In this document: one piece after another, positions 7,568 to 15,814 of the stretch
How positions within the stretch are numbered: the stretch's first letter is position 1
How the letters are laid out: every line of letters begins with the position of its first letter
Assembly: GCF_024494355.1 (NCBI RefSeq)
Contig: NZ_JAKNQY010000019.1
Location: 73,610 to 113,454 of the forward strand
DNA from: Pseudomonas sp. Q11
GTDB lineage: Bacteria > Pseudomonadota > Gammaproteobacteria > Pseudomonadales > Pseudomonadaceae
Reading direction: 5' to 3'
DNA: 39,845 nt
The notes under the pieces: model-generated
What the model was told of the DNA's origin: nothing
The model's database searches: none
Seen by the model: only the letters and a program-made list of their open reading frames with translations
Position numbers and translations under genes: made by a program

Positions 7568-8329
7568 TTAACTGCCCGATTGCGCTTGCCCCCCGACAAC
7601 CCCTTCCCTGTGCATCTGGCGCAACAACATAACCGCGCTGTCCATGAATTCGCTTGAATCCACCCCCGCCTCCCGTGCCAGCGCCAACAACTGGCCGCGC
7701 CCAGCCAAGCCGGGAAACTGCCCGATACGCTGCAACAAGCGCCAGGCCAATGGACTGAGCTCAGAAAAGCGCACCGCAAACCCAGGCGTTCGCCGCACCA
7801 GCAGCAGCGTCGGTTGCGGCGGTGGCGTCGAGGGCTGGTAGCCCGGCGCCAGGCGATGGACCGGCCAGAGGTACACCAGCGGCCAGGCCAAAGGTGAAAC
7901 ACGCAAAGGCCGATCGAGCAATGCTGCCTCGTCAGTAGCCGGCAGCGACTCGGCTTGCGCTTGCAGCAGCGCCATTTCGACCCACTCGTAGTGAGCCAGC
8001 TCAGCCATGAACGCCGGTTCGTCAGGCGATTGCCGGGCCGCGAGATAACCCACGAACTCTCCCGAGATCTCTGCGAACCGCGGTGCGACGCAACGATGCT
8101 CACGCAAGAAGCGGCGTACGCAGACCCGCCAAGCCTCCTGCCCGAGCACGCTCACCAACACCGGAAAGGTGCCACTGAGCAACGCGCGCATGTTCTCGAA
8201 AATCAGGTCGCGATATACCTGTGCCCGGGCCACGTCCATGCCGGGCGGAATCGGACAGTGTTCAGGGTCGCGCAGGTAGCGGGTCAACACCTGTTGCTGT
8301 TGCTGCAGTGTCTGCATGATTTCAGCCAT
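7568..8329 (-). CDS. hvfC: HvfC/DUF2063 RiPP partner protein
   Basis: A 253-residue protein of the DUF2063 (HvfC/BufC) family, the partner subunit that presents the precursor to the DUF692 enzyme. The N-terminal domain shows the family signature LTRYLRDPEHCPIPPGMDVARAQVYRDLIFENMRALL, then FPVLVSVLGQEAWRVCVRRFL. The C-terminal half (LLLVRRTPGFAVRF, LSPLAWRLLQRI) predicts a winged-helix-like domain. The frame extends upstream to 8509, but that part lies inside hvfB in another frame and is a shadow. The ATG ending at 8329 overlaps the hvfB stop by eight bases, so the two are translationally coupled. An internal ATG at 8317 is the alternative. Confidence 0.88.
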   Translation of the reverse strand: MAEIMQTLQQQQQVLTRYLRDPEHCPIPPGMDVARAQVYRDLIFENMRALLSGTFPVLVSVLGQEAWRVCVRRFLREHRCVAPRFAEISGEFVGYLAARQSPDEPAFMAELAHYEWVEMALLQAQAESLPATDEAALLDRPLRVSPLAWPLVYLWPVHRLAPGYQPSTPPPQPTLLLVRRTPGFAVRFSELSPLAWRLLQRIGQFPGLAGRGQLLALAREAGVDSSEFMDSAVMLLRQMHREGVVGGQAQSGS

Positions 8330-9209
8330 GGGCCACCGCCTGCCCTGGCTCGGCCTGAAGCTGCAATCGGCGAATAGTCTGCAGTTCGGCGACCAGCACG
8401 GCGTAGGGCGGGAAATTGAAGTCCCGTTCAAGCAAGGTCGGCTGCACACCGAAACGTGCGTAGGCCTGGGCCAGCAAGGCCCATACCACCGGTTTGACCG
8501 GCGCGCCATGACTGTCGATTTTCAAGGTATCGGACTCGTCGTAGTGCCCGGCCACGTGCATGCCCACCACCCGCCCAGGCTCAAGGCCGGCCAGGAATGC
8601 CTGGGGATCGAAGCCATGATTGACCGAGTTGACGTAGACGTTATTGACGTCCAGCAGCAGGTCGCAATCAGCTTCGTGCAAGACCGCACGGGTGAATTCC
8701 AGCTCCGACATGTCCTGTTGCGGTGCGGCGTAATAGGAGACGTTCTCCACCGCCAGGCGCCGTCCCAGAACGTCCTGGGCCTGCCGGATCCGCGCCGCTA
8801 CGTGATGCACCGCTTCCTCGGTAAAGGGCAACGGCAGCAAGTCATACAAGTGCCCTTCATCGCCGCAGTAGCTCAGGTGCTCGCTGTACATCGGTACGTT
8901 GAAGCGTTCCAGGAAATCGCGCACCTGCGTCAGAAACGCCAGGTCCAGTGGCGCCGGTCCGCCCAGAGACAACGACAGGCCATGGCACGACAACGGATAG
9001 CGTTCGGCCAGCCAATGCAAAGCGGCGCCATGAGCGCCGCCAATGCCGATCCAGTTTTCCGGGGCCACTTCGAGAAAGTCGAAATCCCCGGCGGGCGCCT
9101 CGCGCAGTTCATCGAGCAAGGCGCGGCGCAGGCCCAGGCCTACTGAGGGTTTGGAAATTGAGGGTGTGGCCAGTATGGCGGGGCCTTTCAGGCCTGAATG
9201 TTGAGGCAT
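8322..9209 (-). CDS. hvfB: HvfB/DUF692 multinuclear non-haem iron oxidase (MNIO)
   Basis: A 295-residue DUF692 TIM-barrel enzyme. MNIOs use a two- or three-iron centre and oxygen to rewrite cysteine residues of a precursor peptide; the Hvf type makes an oxazolone and thioamide that bind copper. The expected metal-ligand segments are present in order: LSCHGLSLSLGG, MYSEHLSY, LAVENVSYY, LLDVNNVYVNSVNHGFDP, GMHVAGHYD, KIDSHGAPV and LLERDFNFP. A longer frame to 9260 is open, but AAGGAG eight bases before the ATG ending at 9209 fixes the start. It lies between the precursor hvfA (169-base gap containing a REP hairpin) and the coupled hvfC. Confidence 0.92.
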   Translation of the reverse strand: MPQHSGLKGPAILATPSISKPSVGLGLRRALLDELREAPAGDFDFLEVAPENWIGIGGAHGAALHWLAERYPLSCHGLSLSLGGPAPLDLAFLTQVRDFLERFNVPMYSEHLSYCGDEGHLYDLLPLPFTEEAVHHVAARIRQAQDVLGRRLAVENVSYYAAPQQDMSELEFTRAVLHEADCDLLLDVNNVYVNSVNHGFDPQAFLAGLEPGRVVGMHVAGHYDESDTLKIDSHGAPVKPVVWALLAQAYARFGVQPTLLERDFNFPPYAVLVAELQTIRRLQLQAEPGQAVAHG

Positions 9210-9281
9210 GGCACATCTCCTTGGGGTAAGAGATGGGAAGCCTTGAAGGACGATTGCCAATCAGTCTGTAAAAACCAAACC

Positions 9282-9313
9282 CTGTGGCAAGGGAGCTTGC
9301 TCCCTCGCCACAG
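9282..9313. repeat. Single REP hairpin inside the hvf operon
   Basis: CTGTGGCAAGGGAGCTTGCT pairs with the following AGCTTGC..CTCGCCACAG, forming a compact stem. It lies between hvfA and hvfB, where a hairpin could stabilise the precursor message or lower expression of the enzyme genes. The rest of the gap (9210-9378) shows only the hvfB ribosome site. Confidence 0.75.
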
Positions 9314-9378
9314 TTGTTTGCTCAACAGGGCATCGCTGTGACTGGCGCCCGCCCCATCAGGCTTCCCACCAGTGAAAG

Positions 9379-9765
9379 TCAGGACTCGATAGCCGCCCCA
9401 CACTTACCCTCGCCGCATTTGCCTTCGGCGCTCTTCGCCTGGCCCGCCAGGTATTTCTCGGCTTCAGGCAGCGAGATGCCGCCGTCATGGTTGGCGTCGA
9501 TCTTGTCGTACTCAGCCGCGCGCTCTGGCGCCGCCGCGATGAACTCCTCGCGCGAAACCTTGCCGTCGTGATTGGTATCGGTCTTGGCGAATTTATCTTC
9601 GCCACACTTGCCCTCAGCGGGTTTCTTCACCGAATCGGCCGCCGCCAGGGTGTAGCCCTGGGCCAGGTCGTTCATGGTCAGGGCCGAGGCCGCGGTGGAA
9701 AGGCCAAGGCCGCCGACCAGGGCCAGACCGAGTGCAAGAGACGAACTGCTGGAGAAGTTGAGCAT
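9379..9765 (-). CDS. hvfA: HvfA-type RiPP precursor with two EF-hands and three EGKCG motifs
   Basis: A 128-residue exported precursor. The signal peptide (about 1-28, ending near AASA) is followed by EGKCG at 51-55, a canonical EF-hand loop at 63-74 (DTNHDGKVSREE), a second at 90-101 (DANHDGGISLPE), and the doublet EGKCGEGKCG at 114-123. EGKCG is the core motif on which HvfB/HvfC install copper-binding oxazolone/thioamide groups; C54, C117 and C122 are the three cysteines, all within motifs. The EF-hands keep ligand positions 1, 3, 5, 6, 8 and 12. The product should therefore be a periplasmic or secreted protein with both calcium-type and copper sites. A GAGG site lies before the ATG ending at 9765; the longer frame to 9978 covers the promoter. 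Confidence 0.88.
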   Translation of the reverse strand: MLNFSSSSSLALGLALVGGLGLSTAASALTMNDLAQGYTLAAADSVKKPAEGKCGEDKFAKTDTNHDGKVSREEFIAAAPERAAEYDKIDANHDGGISLPEAEKYLAGQAKSAEGKCGEGKCGAAIES

Positions 9766-9848
9766 GGGGTGTTTCCTCGAAAGATCAAATACGCCAGTCA
9801 CCCGCACCGGGAATCGGTGTCGGCTGGCAGGCGTAGTTAACCGTCGAT

Positions 9849-9927
9849 GTGTATCCGGGCTGTGTCGCCGGCCGAGGTGAAGACAAGCAGGTGTATCCAG
9901 GCCGCTCCGATACACACTCCGATACAC
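9849..9927. promoter_or_regulatory. Putative operator with four GTGTATC/GATACAC half-sites
   Basis: GTGTATC occurs at 9849-9855 and 9891-9897 (42 bases apart, about four helical turns), and GATACAC at 9909-9915 and 9921-9927 (12 bases apart). The inner pair forms an inverted repeat with an 11-base spacer. It lies between the divergent hvfA and TPP-enzyme genes and matches the words at 3829-3854. Control by the local response regulator is inference. Confidence 0.58.
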
Positions 9928-10043
9928 GCCCACGTCGGGCCCGCCCGCGAAAAAATCTAAACCTTGAGCGGCCTGCATTGGTCCAGTCCTGTATGACCGT
10001 CAACGCTGCAGACCTGCTGCGGCCGATTAAACGAGGGACAGAC

Positions 10044-11843
10044 ATGACCATGACCGTGGGTGATTTTCTGGTTGAACGCCTTTACCAATGGGGGGTTCGT
10101 CGTATTTATGGCTATCCGGGCGATGGCATTAACGGCGTTTTTGGTGCATTGAACCGCGCCGATGGAAAAATCCGCTTCATCCAGGCGCGTCACGAGGAGA
10201 TGGCGGCTTTCATGGCCTGCGCGCATGCCAAATTCACCGGCGAGCTAGGGGTGTGTATTGCCACCTCGGGGCCGGGCGCGTCTCACCTCATAACAGGCCT
10301 CTACGACGCCCGAATGGACCACATGCCCGTCCTTGCCATCAGCGGCCAGCAGGCCCGCGCCGCACTGGGCGGGCACTACCAACAGGAACTGGACCTGGTC
10401 AGCCTGTTCAAGGACGTCGCCGGAGCCTTCGTCCAGCAAGCCAGCGCACCGTCCCAAGTGCGCCATCTGATCGACCGCGCCGTGCGCACGGCGGTCGGCA
10501 AGCGTCGGGTCACGGCGCTGATTCTGCCCAATGACCTGCAGGACATGGAGTACACAGCACCACCCCACAAGCACGGTACGGTCCATTCCGGCGTCGGCTA
10601 CCGCAAACCCAAGGTCGTGCCCTATGAAGAGGATTTGCGCAAAGCGGCCGAAGTCCTCAATGCCGGCAAGAAAGTCGCGATCCTGGTCGGCGCCGGCGCG
10701 CTGCAAGCCACCGATGAGGTGATTGCCATCGCCGAAAAACTGGGCGCCGGCGTGGCCAAGGCCCTGCTGGGCAAGGCTGCCGTGCCGGACGACCTGCCTT
10801 GGGTCACCGGCGCCATCGGCTTGCTGGGCACCGAGCCCAGCGACAAGCTGATGGCCGGCTGCGATACATTGCTAATGATCGGCTCCGGCTTCCCCTATGC
10901 CGAATTCCTGCCGCCCGAAGGCCAGGTCCGGGGGGTGCAGATTGACATTCAGCCGGACATGCTCAGCCTGCGTTACCCCATGGAAGTCAATCTGCAAGGT
11001 GACAGCACCGACACCCTGCGGGCCCTGCTGCCGCTGATCGAAGAAAAAACCGATCGCGCCTGGCGCAAGAAAATCGAGCATTGGCGAGCAGACTGGGACA
11101 AAACCCTTGAAAACCGCGCCCTCGTGTCGGCCAAGCCCATCAACCCACAGCGGGTCACGTTCGAGCTGTCCCCGCGCTTGCCGGATCGCGCCATCATCAC
11201 CTGCGATTCCGGGTCTTGCGCCAACTGGTTCGCCCGGGATATCAGGATTCGCCGCGGCATGATGTGTTCGTTGTCCGGTGGACTGGCATCCATGGGTGCC
11301 GCCGTGCCCTATGCCATCGCCGCGAAATTCTGCCACCCTGATCGACCGGTGGTCGCTCTGGTGGGAGATGGCGCGATGCAGATGAACAACATGGCCGAAC
11401 TGATCACCGTCGCCAAATACTGGCGTACCTGGGCCAATGGCACCTGGATCTGCGCGGTATTCAACAACCAGGACCTGAACCAGGTGACTTGGGAACAGCG
11501 GGTGATGGAGGGCGATCCTAAATTCGAGGCATCCCAGAACATCCCTGACGTGCCCTACCACCAGTTCGCTGAATCCATTGGCCTGAAGGGCATCCTGGTG
11601 GAGCATGAAGACAATGTGGCTGCCGCCTGGGAGCAAGCGCTAGCTGCGGACCGTCCGGTGCTGATTGAGTTTCGGACCGATCCCGACGTGCCACCGTTGC
11701 CGCCACACATCAAGCTGGAACAGGCGAAGCAATTTGCCTCGACTTTGCTGCAAGGCGATCCGAACCAGCGCGGCATCGTTGTGCAGACCGCCAAACAGGT
11801 ACTCAGCAACCTGCTGCCGGGTCATCGCCAAGACAAGGAGTGA
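10044..11843 (+). CDS. Thiamine-diphosphate enzyme of the pyruvate oxidase type
   Basis: A 599-residue ThDP-dependent enzyme with the three-domain layout of pyruvate oxidase/acetolactate synthase. The N-terminal PYR domain has catalytic Glu in ARHEEMAA (E51) and GVCIATSGPGASHLITGLYDA. The central domain has VAILVGAGAL. The C-terminal PP domain has the cofactor motif GDGAMQMNN..FNNQ, with about 30 residues between GDG and NN, slightly more than usual because of a WRTWANGTW insert. The likely reaction is oxidative decarboxylation of pyruvate or another 2-oxo acid with a quinone or flavin acceptor; the substrate is not certain. The frame extends upstream to 9849 through the operator region, but GAGGGA before the ATG at 10044 and the family N-terminus (TVGDFLVERL) fix the start. 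Confidence 0.88.
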   Translation: MTMTVGDFLVERLYQWGVRRIYGYPGDGINGVFGALNRADGKIRFIQARHEEMAAFMACAHAKFTGELGVCIATSGPGASHLITGLYDARMDHMPVLAISGQQARAALGGHYQQELDLVSLFKDVAGAFVQQASAPSQVRHLIDRAVRTAVGKRRVTALILPNDLQDMEYTAPPHKHGTVHSGVGYRKPKVVPYEEDLRKAAEVLNAGKKVAILVGAGALQATDEVIAIAEKLGAGVAKALLGKAAVPDDLPWVTGAIGLLGTEPSDKLMAGCDTLLMIGSGFPYAEFLPPEGQVRGVQIDIQPDMLSLRYPMEVNLQGDSTDTLRALLPLIEEKTDRAWRKKIEHWRADWDKTLENRALVSAKPINPQRVTFELSPRLPDRAIITCDSGSCANWFARDIRIRRGMMCSLSGGLASMGAAVPYAIAAKFCHPDRPVVALVGDGAMQMNNMAELITVAKYWRTWANGTWICAVFNNQDLNQVTWEQRVMEGDPKFEASQNIPDVPYHQFAESIGLKGILVEHEDNVAAAWEQALAADRPVLIEFRTDPDVPPLPPHIKLEQAKQFASTLLQGDPNQRGIVVQTAKQVLSNLLPGHRQDKE

Positions 11844-11889
11844 GGCGCCACCCTGCGACGGTCGTTTTGCTTCAAGGCCAATAACCAGG

Positions 11890-11955
11890 CGCCTCTGCGC
11901 CGTGTCAGCTGTCGGATCGGTTAAGTTAATTGAGCCGACAGCCGATACAGAGGCG
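11890..11955. other. Nested 66-base palindrome (possible terminator or cruciform)
   Basis: The outer arms CGCCTCTG (11890-11897) and CAGAGGCG (11948-11955) enclose the inner arms GCTGTCGG (11908-11915) and CCGACAGC (11935-11942), with loop ATCGGTTAAGTTAATTGAG. There is no U-run after it. It stands between the TPP-enzyme stop and the diguanylate cyclase start. Confidence 0.6.
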
Positions 11956-11990
11956 TGCGGGATATTTCGCGTTTAGCTGATGGCTTGTTT

Positions 11991-14564
11991 ATGACTGAAG
12001 ATGCTGGCAACGACTCCACCGTTTCGCCCCCAGGCCTGCCCAGCCAAAGTTTTACCCGTCGCACCTTCCCGGCCATCATGCTTCTGCTGTTCGTCATGTC
12101 GGCACTGGCGATCGCACTATTGCTCAACATTACCGGGGCCCAGGATGAGCGCGCCCGTGAACAGAGCCAGTTTTTCGCCCAGCGCGCCATCGACGGTATC
12201 CGCGCCGGCATCGGACGGGATCTGAGTGACTATTCCAAGTGGAGCGACGCCTACCGGCATCTGCACGTCGAAATGGATAAAGACTGGGCCTATGACCAGG
12301 AGAACGTCGGCAGCAGCGTTTTCGGGCTCTACGGCTACCAGGCGGTGTTTGTCATTTCCCCGACAGGCAAGACCATCTATTCGGTCATCAATGGCGATAT
12401 GAGTGAGGTCGACGCCGGCACATGGCTTACCGGTGACCTGCAAGCGCTGGCGAAGAAAGCCAGCGCCCCGCAGAACCGCGATGAAGTCATCGTCGAGCTG
12501 CTGCATCACGACGGCGTGCCCGCGTTCGTCGCCGCCTCGGCCCTCACCGTCGGCACCGACGACAGCGTGCCCGAAATCCCGGGCCCACCCAGTTTGCTGC
12601 TGTTCGTGAAAGTCCTTGATGCCGCCTCCTTACAAAACCTGGCGCGGGACTTTGCCCTGCCGGGTGCCCACATCACCGATGCGCCGGAGCAGATCGGCAC
12701 CGCCCGGATATCCCTTGACGGCCAGTCCGACGAGGCTTTGGCCTGGCATCCGCAGACCCCCGGCAACGACCTGCGCAAGGTACTGCTGCCCTTGCTGGTC
12801 CTGGCACTGCTGGTCTTGGCGATCCTGGCGCTGGCGGTGCTGCGCCATGCCCTGGTCATGCTTCGCGCCCAGGAACGTCAATACGCCAGCCTGTTGGCCC
12901 ACCGCAAGGCACTGGAACATAGCGAAGAACGCTTTCGGGACATTGCCGAAGTGTCCTCCGACTGGTTATGGGAAGTGGATTCGACCGGGACGCTGACCTA
13001 CCTGTCGGAACGTTTTGAACAAGTGACCGGCTTCAACCCCACCCAATGGCTGGGCAAGCCCCTGCACAGGCTGCTCCATCCCCACGGCGGCTCGATTTCG
13101 ATTGCCCAATGGCTGCTCGGCGGAGCCAACAGCGACTCGGCGGCCCCGTTGTTATGCGAGTACACCGCGCGCAATCAACGCATCCGCACCTGCAAGCTTT
13201 CGGTGCGGGCCATTGAAGCCGGTGCCCAAGGCTTTCGGGGCACCGCCACCGACATCACCGAGGAGCTACGGGCGCTGGCCCAGATCAAGCACCTTTCCCT
13301 GCACGACCCGCTGACCGGGCTGGCCAATCGAAACCGGCTGTTTGATTGCCTCAGCGAACACCTGGACCCGGCCGATGGCGCACCGCTGGCGGTGCTGAAC
13401 CTGGACATGGACCGGTTCAAGCCGGTCAACGACTCCCTGGGGCATGCCGTGGGCGACAAGGTGCTGCGGGAAGTGGCCCATATCCTTCAGCAAAACGTGC
13501 GCAGTTCCGACCTGGTGGCCCGTCTGGGCGGTGATGAGTTTGTCATCGTCATGCCTGATCCCGGCAGTGCCCAGGACCTGGAGCAACTCTGTGAACGCCT
13601 GATCGATTGCATGCAACGCCCCATGCACCTGGACGGCAATACCTTGTACCTGGGCGTGAGCATCGGTGTGGCCTGGTCGCAACCCGGTGACGAACGCGCC
13701 ACTGAACTGTTGCGCCACGCGGACATCGCGTTGTATGCGGCCAAGGCGGCGGGTCGCAACACCTGGCGGGTCTATGAGGAGGCGATGGGCAACATCGCCC
13801 GCGACCGTCGGCGCTATGAGCAGCAACTGCGCGACGCCATGCAAAGCGAGCAACTGGAGCTGCGTTACTTGCCTCGCTTCGATGTGTGCGCCGAACAACT
13901 GCACGGCTTCGAGGCCCAGACTTTCTGGCACCACCCCGAGAAAGGTGAACTGGGCGGAGCGGACTTCATTCCGATCGCCGAAACGTCTGGCCAGCTGGAA
14001 GAGCTGGGAACCTGGATGTTGATCAACGTCTGTGAAGAAGCCGTGACCTGGCCCACCGCTGTCAACGTTTCCATCGCGGTTTCGCCCAAGTGGTTCAGCA
14101 GCAGCTTCTTACTCAAGCAGGTGCGAACGGCCCTTGAGACAAGCGGCCTGGCCCCCCACCGCCTGACCCTCGAAGTGGCTGAAGGGGTTCTGCTGAGCGA
14201 CCACAAAACGGTCGCCAGTACCCTTCATGCGCTCAAGGACCTTGGCGTGTGCATCAACATCGACAAGTTCGGCACCAGTATCGCCTCCCTTCGCGAGGTA
14301 TTGAACCAGCCGTTCGATGGCATTCGCTTCGATCGCAACATCCTGGCTCAACTGGGCCTGGAGCATGATCAGGAAGGCGTCCTGGCGATGATCCGACTCA
14401 GCCGCAGCGTGGGGCTGATGGTCACCGCCGAAGGCATCGAGAACGCCCGGCAATTCAGCCAGTTGCGCAGCGTGGCCTGCGACCACGTTCAAGGCCCCTA
14501 CTTCGGCTCGGCCCTGGCCCGCTCGGAAATGGCCTCGTTCTTTACAACGCCCCGGTGGTTATAG
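11991..14564 (+). CDS. CHASE4-PAS-GGDEF-EAL cyclic-di-GMP protein with degenerate EAL
   Basis: An 857-residue membrane signalling protein. A TM helix (MLLLFVMSALAIALLLNI) leads to a periplasmic CHASE4-like domain (DLSDYSKWSDAYRHL), then a second TM (LLPLLVLALLVLAILALAVL), a PAS domain (FRDIAEVSSDWLWEVDSTGTL), a GGDEF domain with intact GGDEF at residues 513-517, and an EAL domain. The GGDEF site should make cyclic-di-GMP. The EAL part is altered: EAL is EAQ (641-643), DDFGTG is DKFGTS (D758-K759), and the KID lysine is replaced (GIRFDRNIL), so phosphodiesterase activity is probably lost. A GTG at 11955 in frame is possible, but it lies inside the palindrome; I choose the ATG. The stop overlaps the convergent LysR gene by six bases. 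Confidence 0.88.
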   Translation: MTEDAGNDSTVSPPGLPSQSFTRRTFPAIMLLLFVMSALAIALLLNITGAQDERAREQSQFFAQRAIDGIRAGIGRDLSDYSKWSDAYRHLHVEMDKDWAYDQENVGSSVFGLYGYQAVFVISPTGKTIYSVINGDMSEVDAGTWLTGDLQALAKKASAPQNRDEVIVELLHHDGVPAFVAASALTVGTDDSVPEIPGPPSLLLFVKVLDAASLQNLARDFALPGAHITDAPEQIGTARISLDGQSDEALAWHPQTPGNDLRKVLLPLLVLALLVLAILALAVLRHALVMLRAQERQYASLLAHRKALEHSEERFRDIAEVSSDWLWEVDSTGTLTYLSERFEQVTGFNPTQWLGKPLHRLLHPHGGSISIAQWLLGGANSDSAAPLLCEYTARNQRIRTCKLSVRAIEAGAQGFRGTATDITEELRALAQIKHLSLHDPLTGLANRNRLFDCLSEHLDPADGAPLAVLNLDMDRFKPVNDSLGHAVGDKVLREVAHILQQNVRSSDLVARLGGDEFVIVMPDPGSAQDLEQLCERLIDCMQRPMHLDGNTLYLGVSIGVAWSQPGDERATELLRHADIALYAAKAAGRNTWRVYEEAMGNIARDRRRYEQQLRDAMQSEQLELRYLPRFDVCAEQLHGFEAQTFWHHPEKGELGGADFIPIAETSGQLEELGTWMLINVCEEAVTWPTAVNVSIAVSPKWFSSSFLLKQVRTALETSGLAPHRLTLEVAEGVLLSDHKTVASTLHALKDLGVCINIDKFGTSIASLREVLNQPFDGIRFDRNILAQLGLEHDQEGVLAMIRLSRSVGLMVTAEGIENARQFSQLRSVACDHVQGPYFGSALARSEMASFFTTPRWL

Positions 14565-15557
14565 GCCATCGTTCTGGCTTATTTGAAACCACTCTTTGCG
14601 CTCATCCAGCGTGTGCCGAATCAATTCGACAAGCATCTGCACTTGCGGCATGTCCTGGGCGTGACTGCCCACGGCCATCCATAACTGACGCTGCATCGGG
14701 CACTCGAACACCCCCGGCAACGCGATCAGACCACGGTCCAAGCGACTCATGTACTGAGGCAACAGCCCGATGCAGGCGCTGCAACGAATCATTTCCAGCA
14801 TCAACGCGTAGGATTGCACCTGCACCACGCCCGCGCGGCGTTGCTCCATCAGAGCGTTCCACGGCGCAAAGCTGTCCACCTGACAGTCTGGCTGCCATTG
14901 CACAAGCATGTAGTCGCTCAGGTCGTCCAGACAACCCGGGCGGCTAGCCGGGCGTGAGTAGCGCTTGGCGATGTGTGGCACATAATCCAGCCGCGCCAGT
15001 TGCTCTGGCGCTTGCGTGGAAAAACTCGGCCCCGGCCCCAATGCGTGCGAGTCACTCAACCACAGCACCAGGTCGGCACTAATGGCTTGCAGCGCCAGCT
15101 CACTGTCCAGGGTGATGATCTGCAACCGCACACTGGCATTGCGCCGCAGCAAAGAGATCAGGTCACGGCCCAGGATATCGTGCAGAATCGCCTCGGCCAC
15201 GGCCAGGCGGACCCGCGGCTGATCATTCAGGGGCACTGGGCCTTCGTGGACCTGTGCAATCAATCGCGCCTGCAATTGCCGGCCCTCGCGACTGAGGGTC
15301 AAGGCGCTGCCCTGGAAACTGAACAGCGGCCGTTGCAGCGTCGCCTCCAGATGCGCCAACTGCTTGCGCAGCCAGGTGGCTTTGACGTTCAGGCTGCGAG
15401 CCGCTTGCATGAAACAGCCGCAACGGGCGCTGACCAGAAAACACTGCGCCACCTGAGGCGCAATGTCCGATGCCAGGGCCAGCCAGGGCTCAGCAACGCG
15501 CAACGGTGCGCGATACTCGGTGACAGCCTGGCGTCCTGCGGGCTCGGTAAATGACAT
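14559..15557 (-). CDS. LysR-type transcriptional regulator
   Basis: A 332-residue LysR-family regulator. The N-terminal winged helix-turn-helix is recognisable (FLVSARCGCFMQAARSLNVKATWLRKQLAHLE), preceded by an unusually long leader of about 35 residues. The substrate-binding-like domain follows (RVRLAVAEAILHDILG, ISADLVLWLSDSHAL, SACIGLLPQYMSRLDRGLIALP). The ATG ending at 15557 has a GGGAG site; the upstream extension to 15752 is only translated REP sequence. It is in the same orientation as the PPIase/PdtB cluster, which ends 293 bases upstream. A regulatory link to that cluster is possible but not shown. Confidence 0.88.
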   Translation of the reverse strand: MSFTEPAGRQAVTEYRAPLRVAEPWLALASDIAPQVAQCFLVSARCGCFMQAARSLNVKATWLRKQLAHLEATLQRPLFSFQGSALTLSREGRQLQARLIAQVHEGPVPLNDQPRVRLAVAEAILHDILGRDLISLLRRNASVRLQIITLDSELALQAISADLVLWLSDSHALGPGPSFSTQAPEQLARLDYVPHIAKRYSRPASRPGCLDDLSDYMLVQWQPDCQVDSFAPWNALMEQRRAGVVQVQSYALMLEMIRCSACIGLLPQYMSRLDRGLIALPGVFECPMQRQLWMAVGSHAQDMPQVQMLVELIRHTLDERKEWFQISQNDGL

Positions 15558-15620
15558 AGGTGACTCCCTGTCGGTTGTACGGGACAAGCGTTGATGCACA
15601 CTCCAGCCAAGCATAATTCC

Positions 15621-15753
15621 CGTGGCGAGGGAGCTTGCTCCCGCTGGGCTGCGCAGCAGCCCCCATGAGGTTACCGCGGTCCTCCAGCGGGAATCTGGAT
15701 ATAGCTTTTTGGGGCCGCTTCGCAGCCCAGCGGGAGCAAGCTCCCTCGCCACA
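15621..15753. repeat. Long REPIN, GTGGCGAGGGAGC family
   Basis: Left arm CGTGGCGAGGGAGCTTGCTC..GCTGGGCTGCG and right arm CGCAGCCCAGCGGGAGCAAG..CTCGCCACA, about 45 bases each, around a spacer with TCTGGATATAGC. Nearly the same element occurs at 25092-25226, so the two bracket the pdtB operon. Confidence 0.85.
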
Positions 15754-15814
15754 AAAGCTAGTGGTCTGTACGGTTAATTCGAGTACACAAGTTCTGGCGC
15801 CGAAGTTGAGTGCA

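Noticed and set aside
9849..10043. N-terminal extension of the TPP enzyme from 9849
   Set aside because: The extra 65 residues lack homology-like features and cover the repeated operator words. A good ribosome site precedes the ATG at 10044.
14559..14564. Six-base tail-to-tail overlap of the GGDEF-EAL and LysR genes as a regulatory feature
   Set aside because: Short convergent overlaps are common in compact genomes, and nothing else marks this one.
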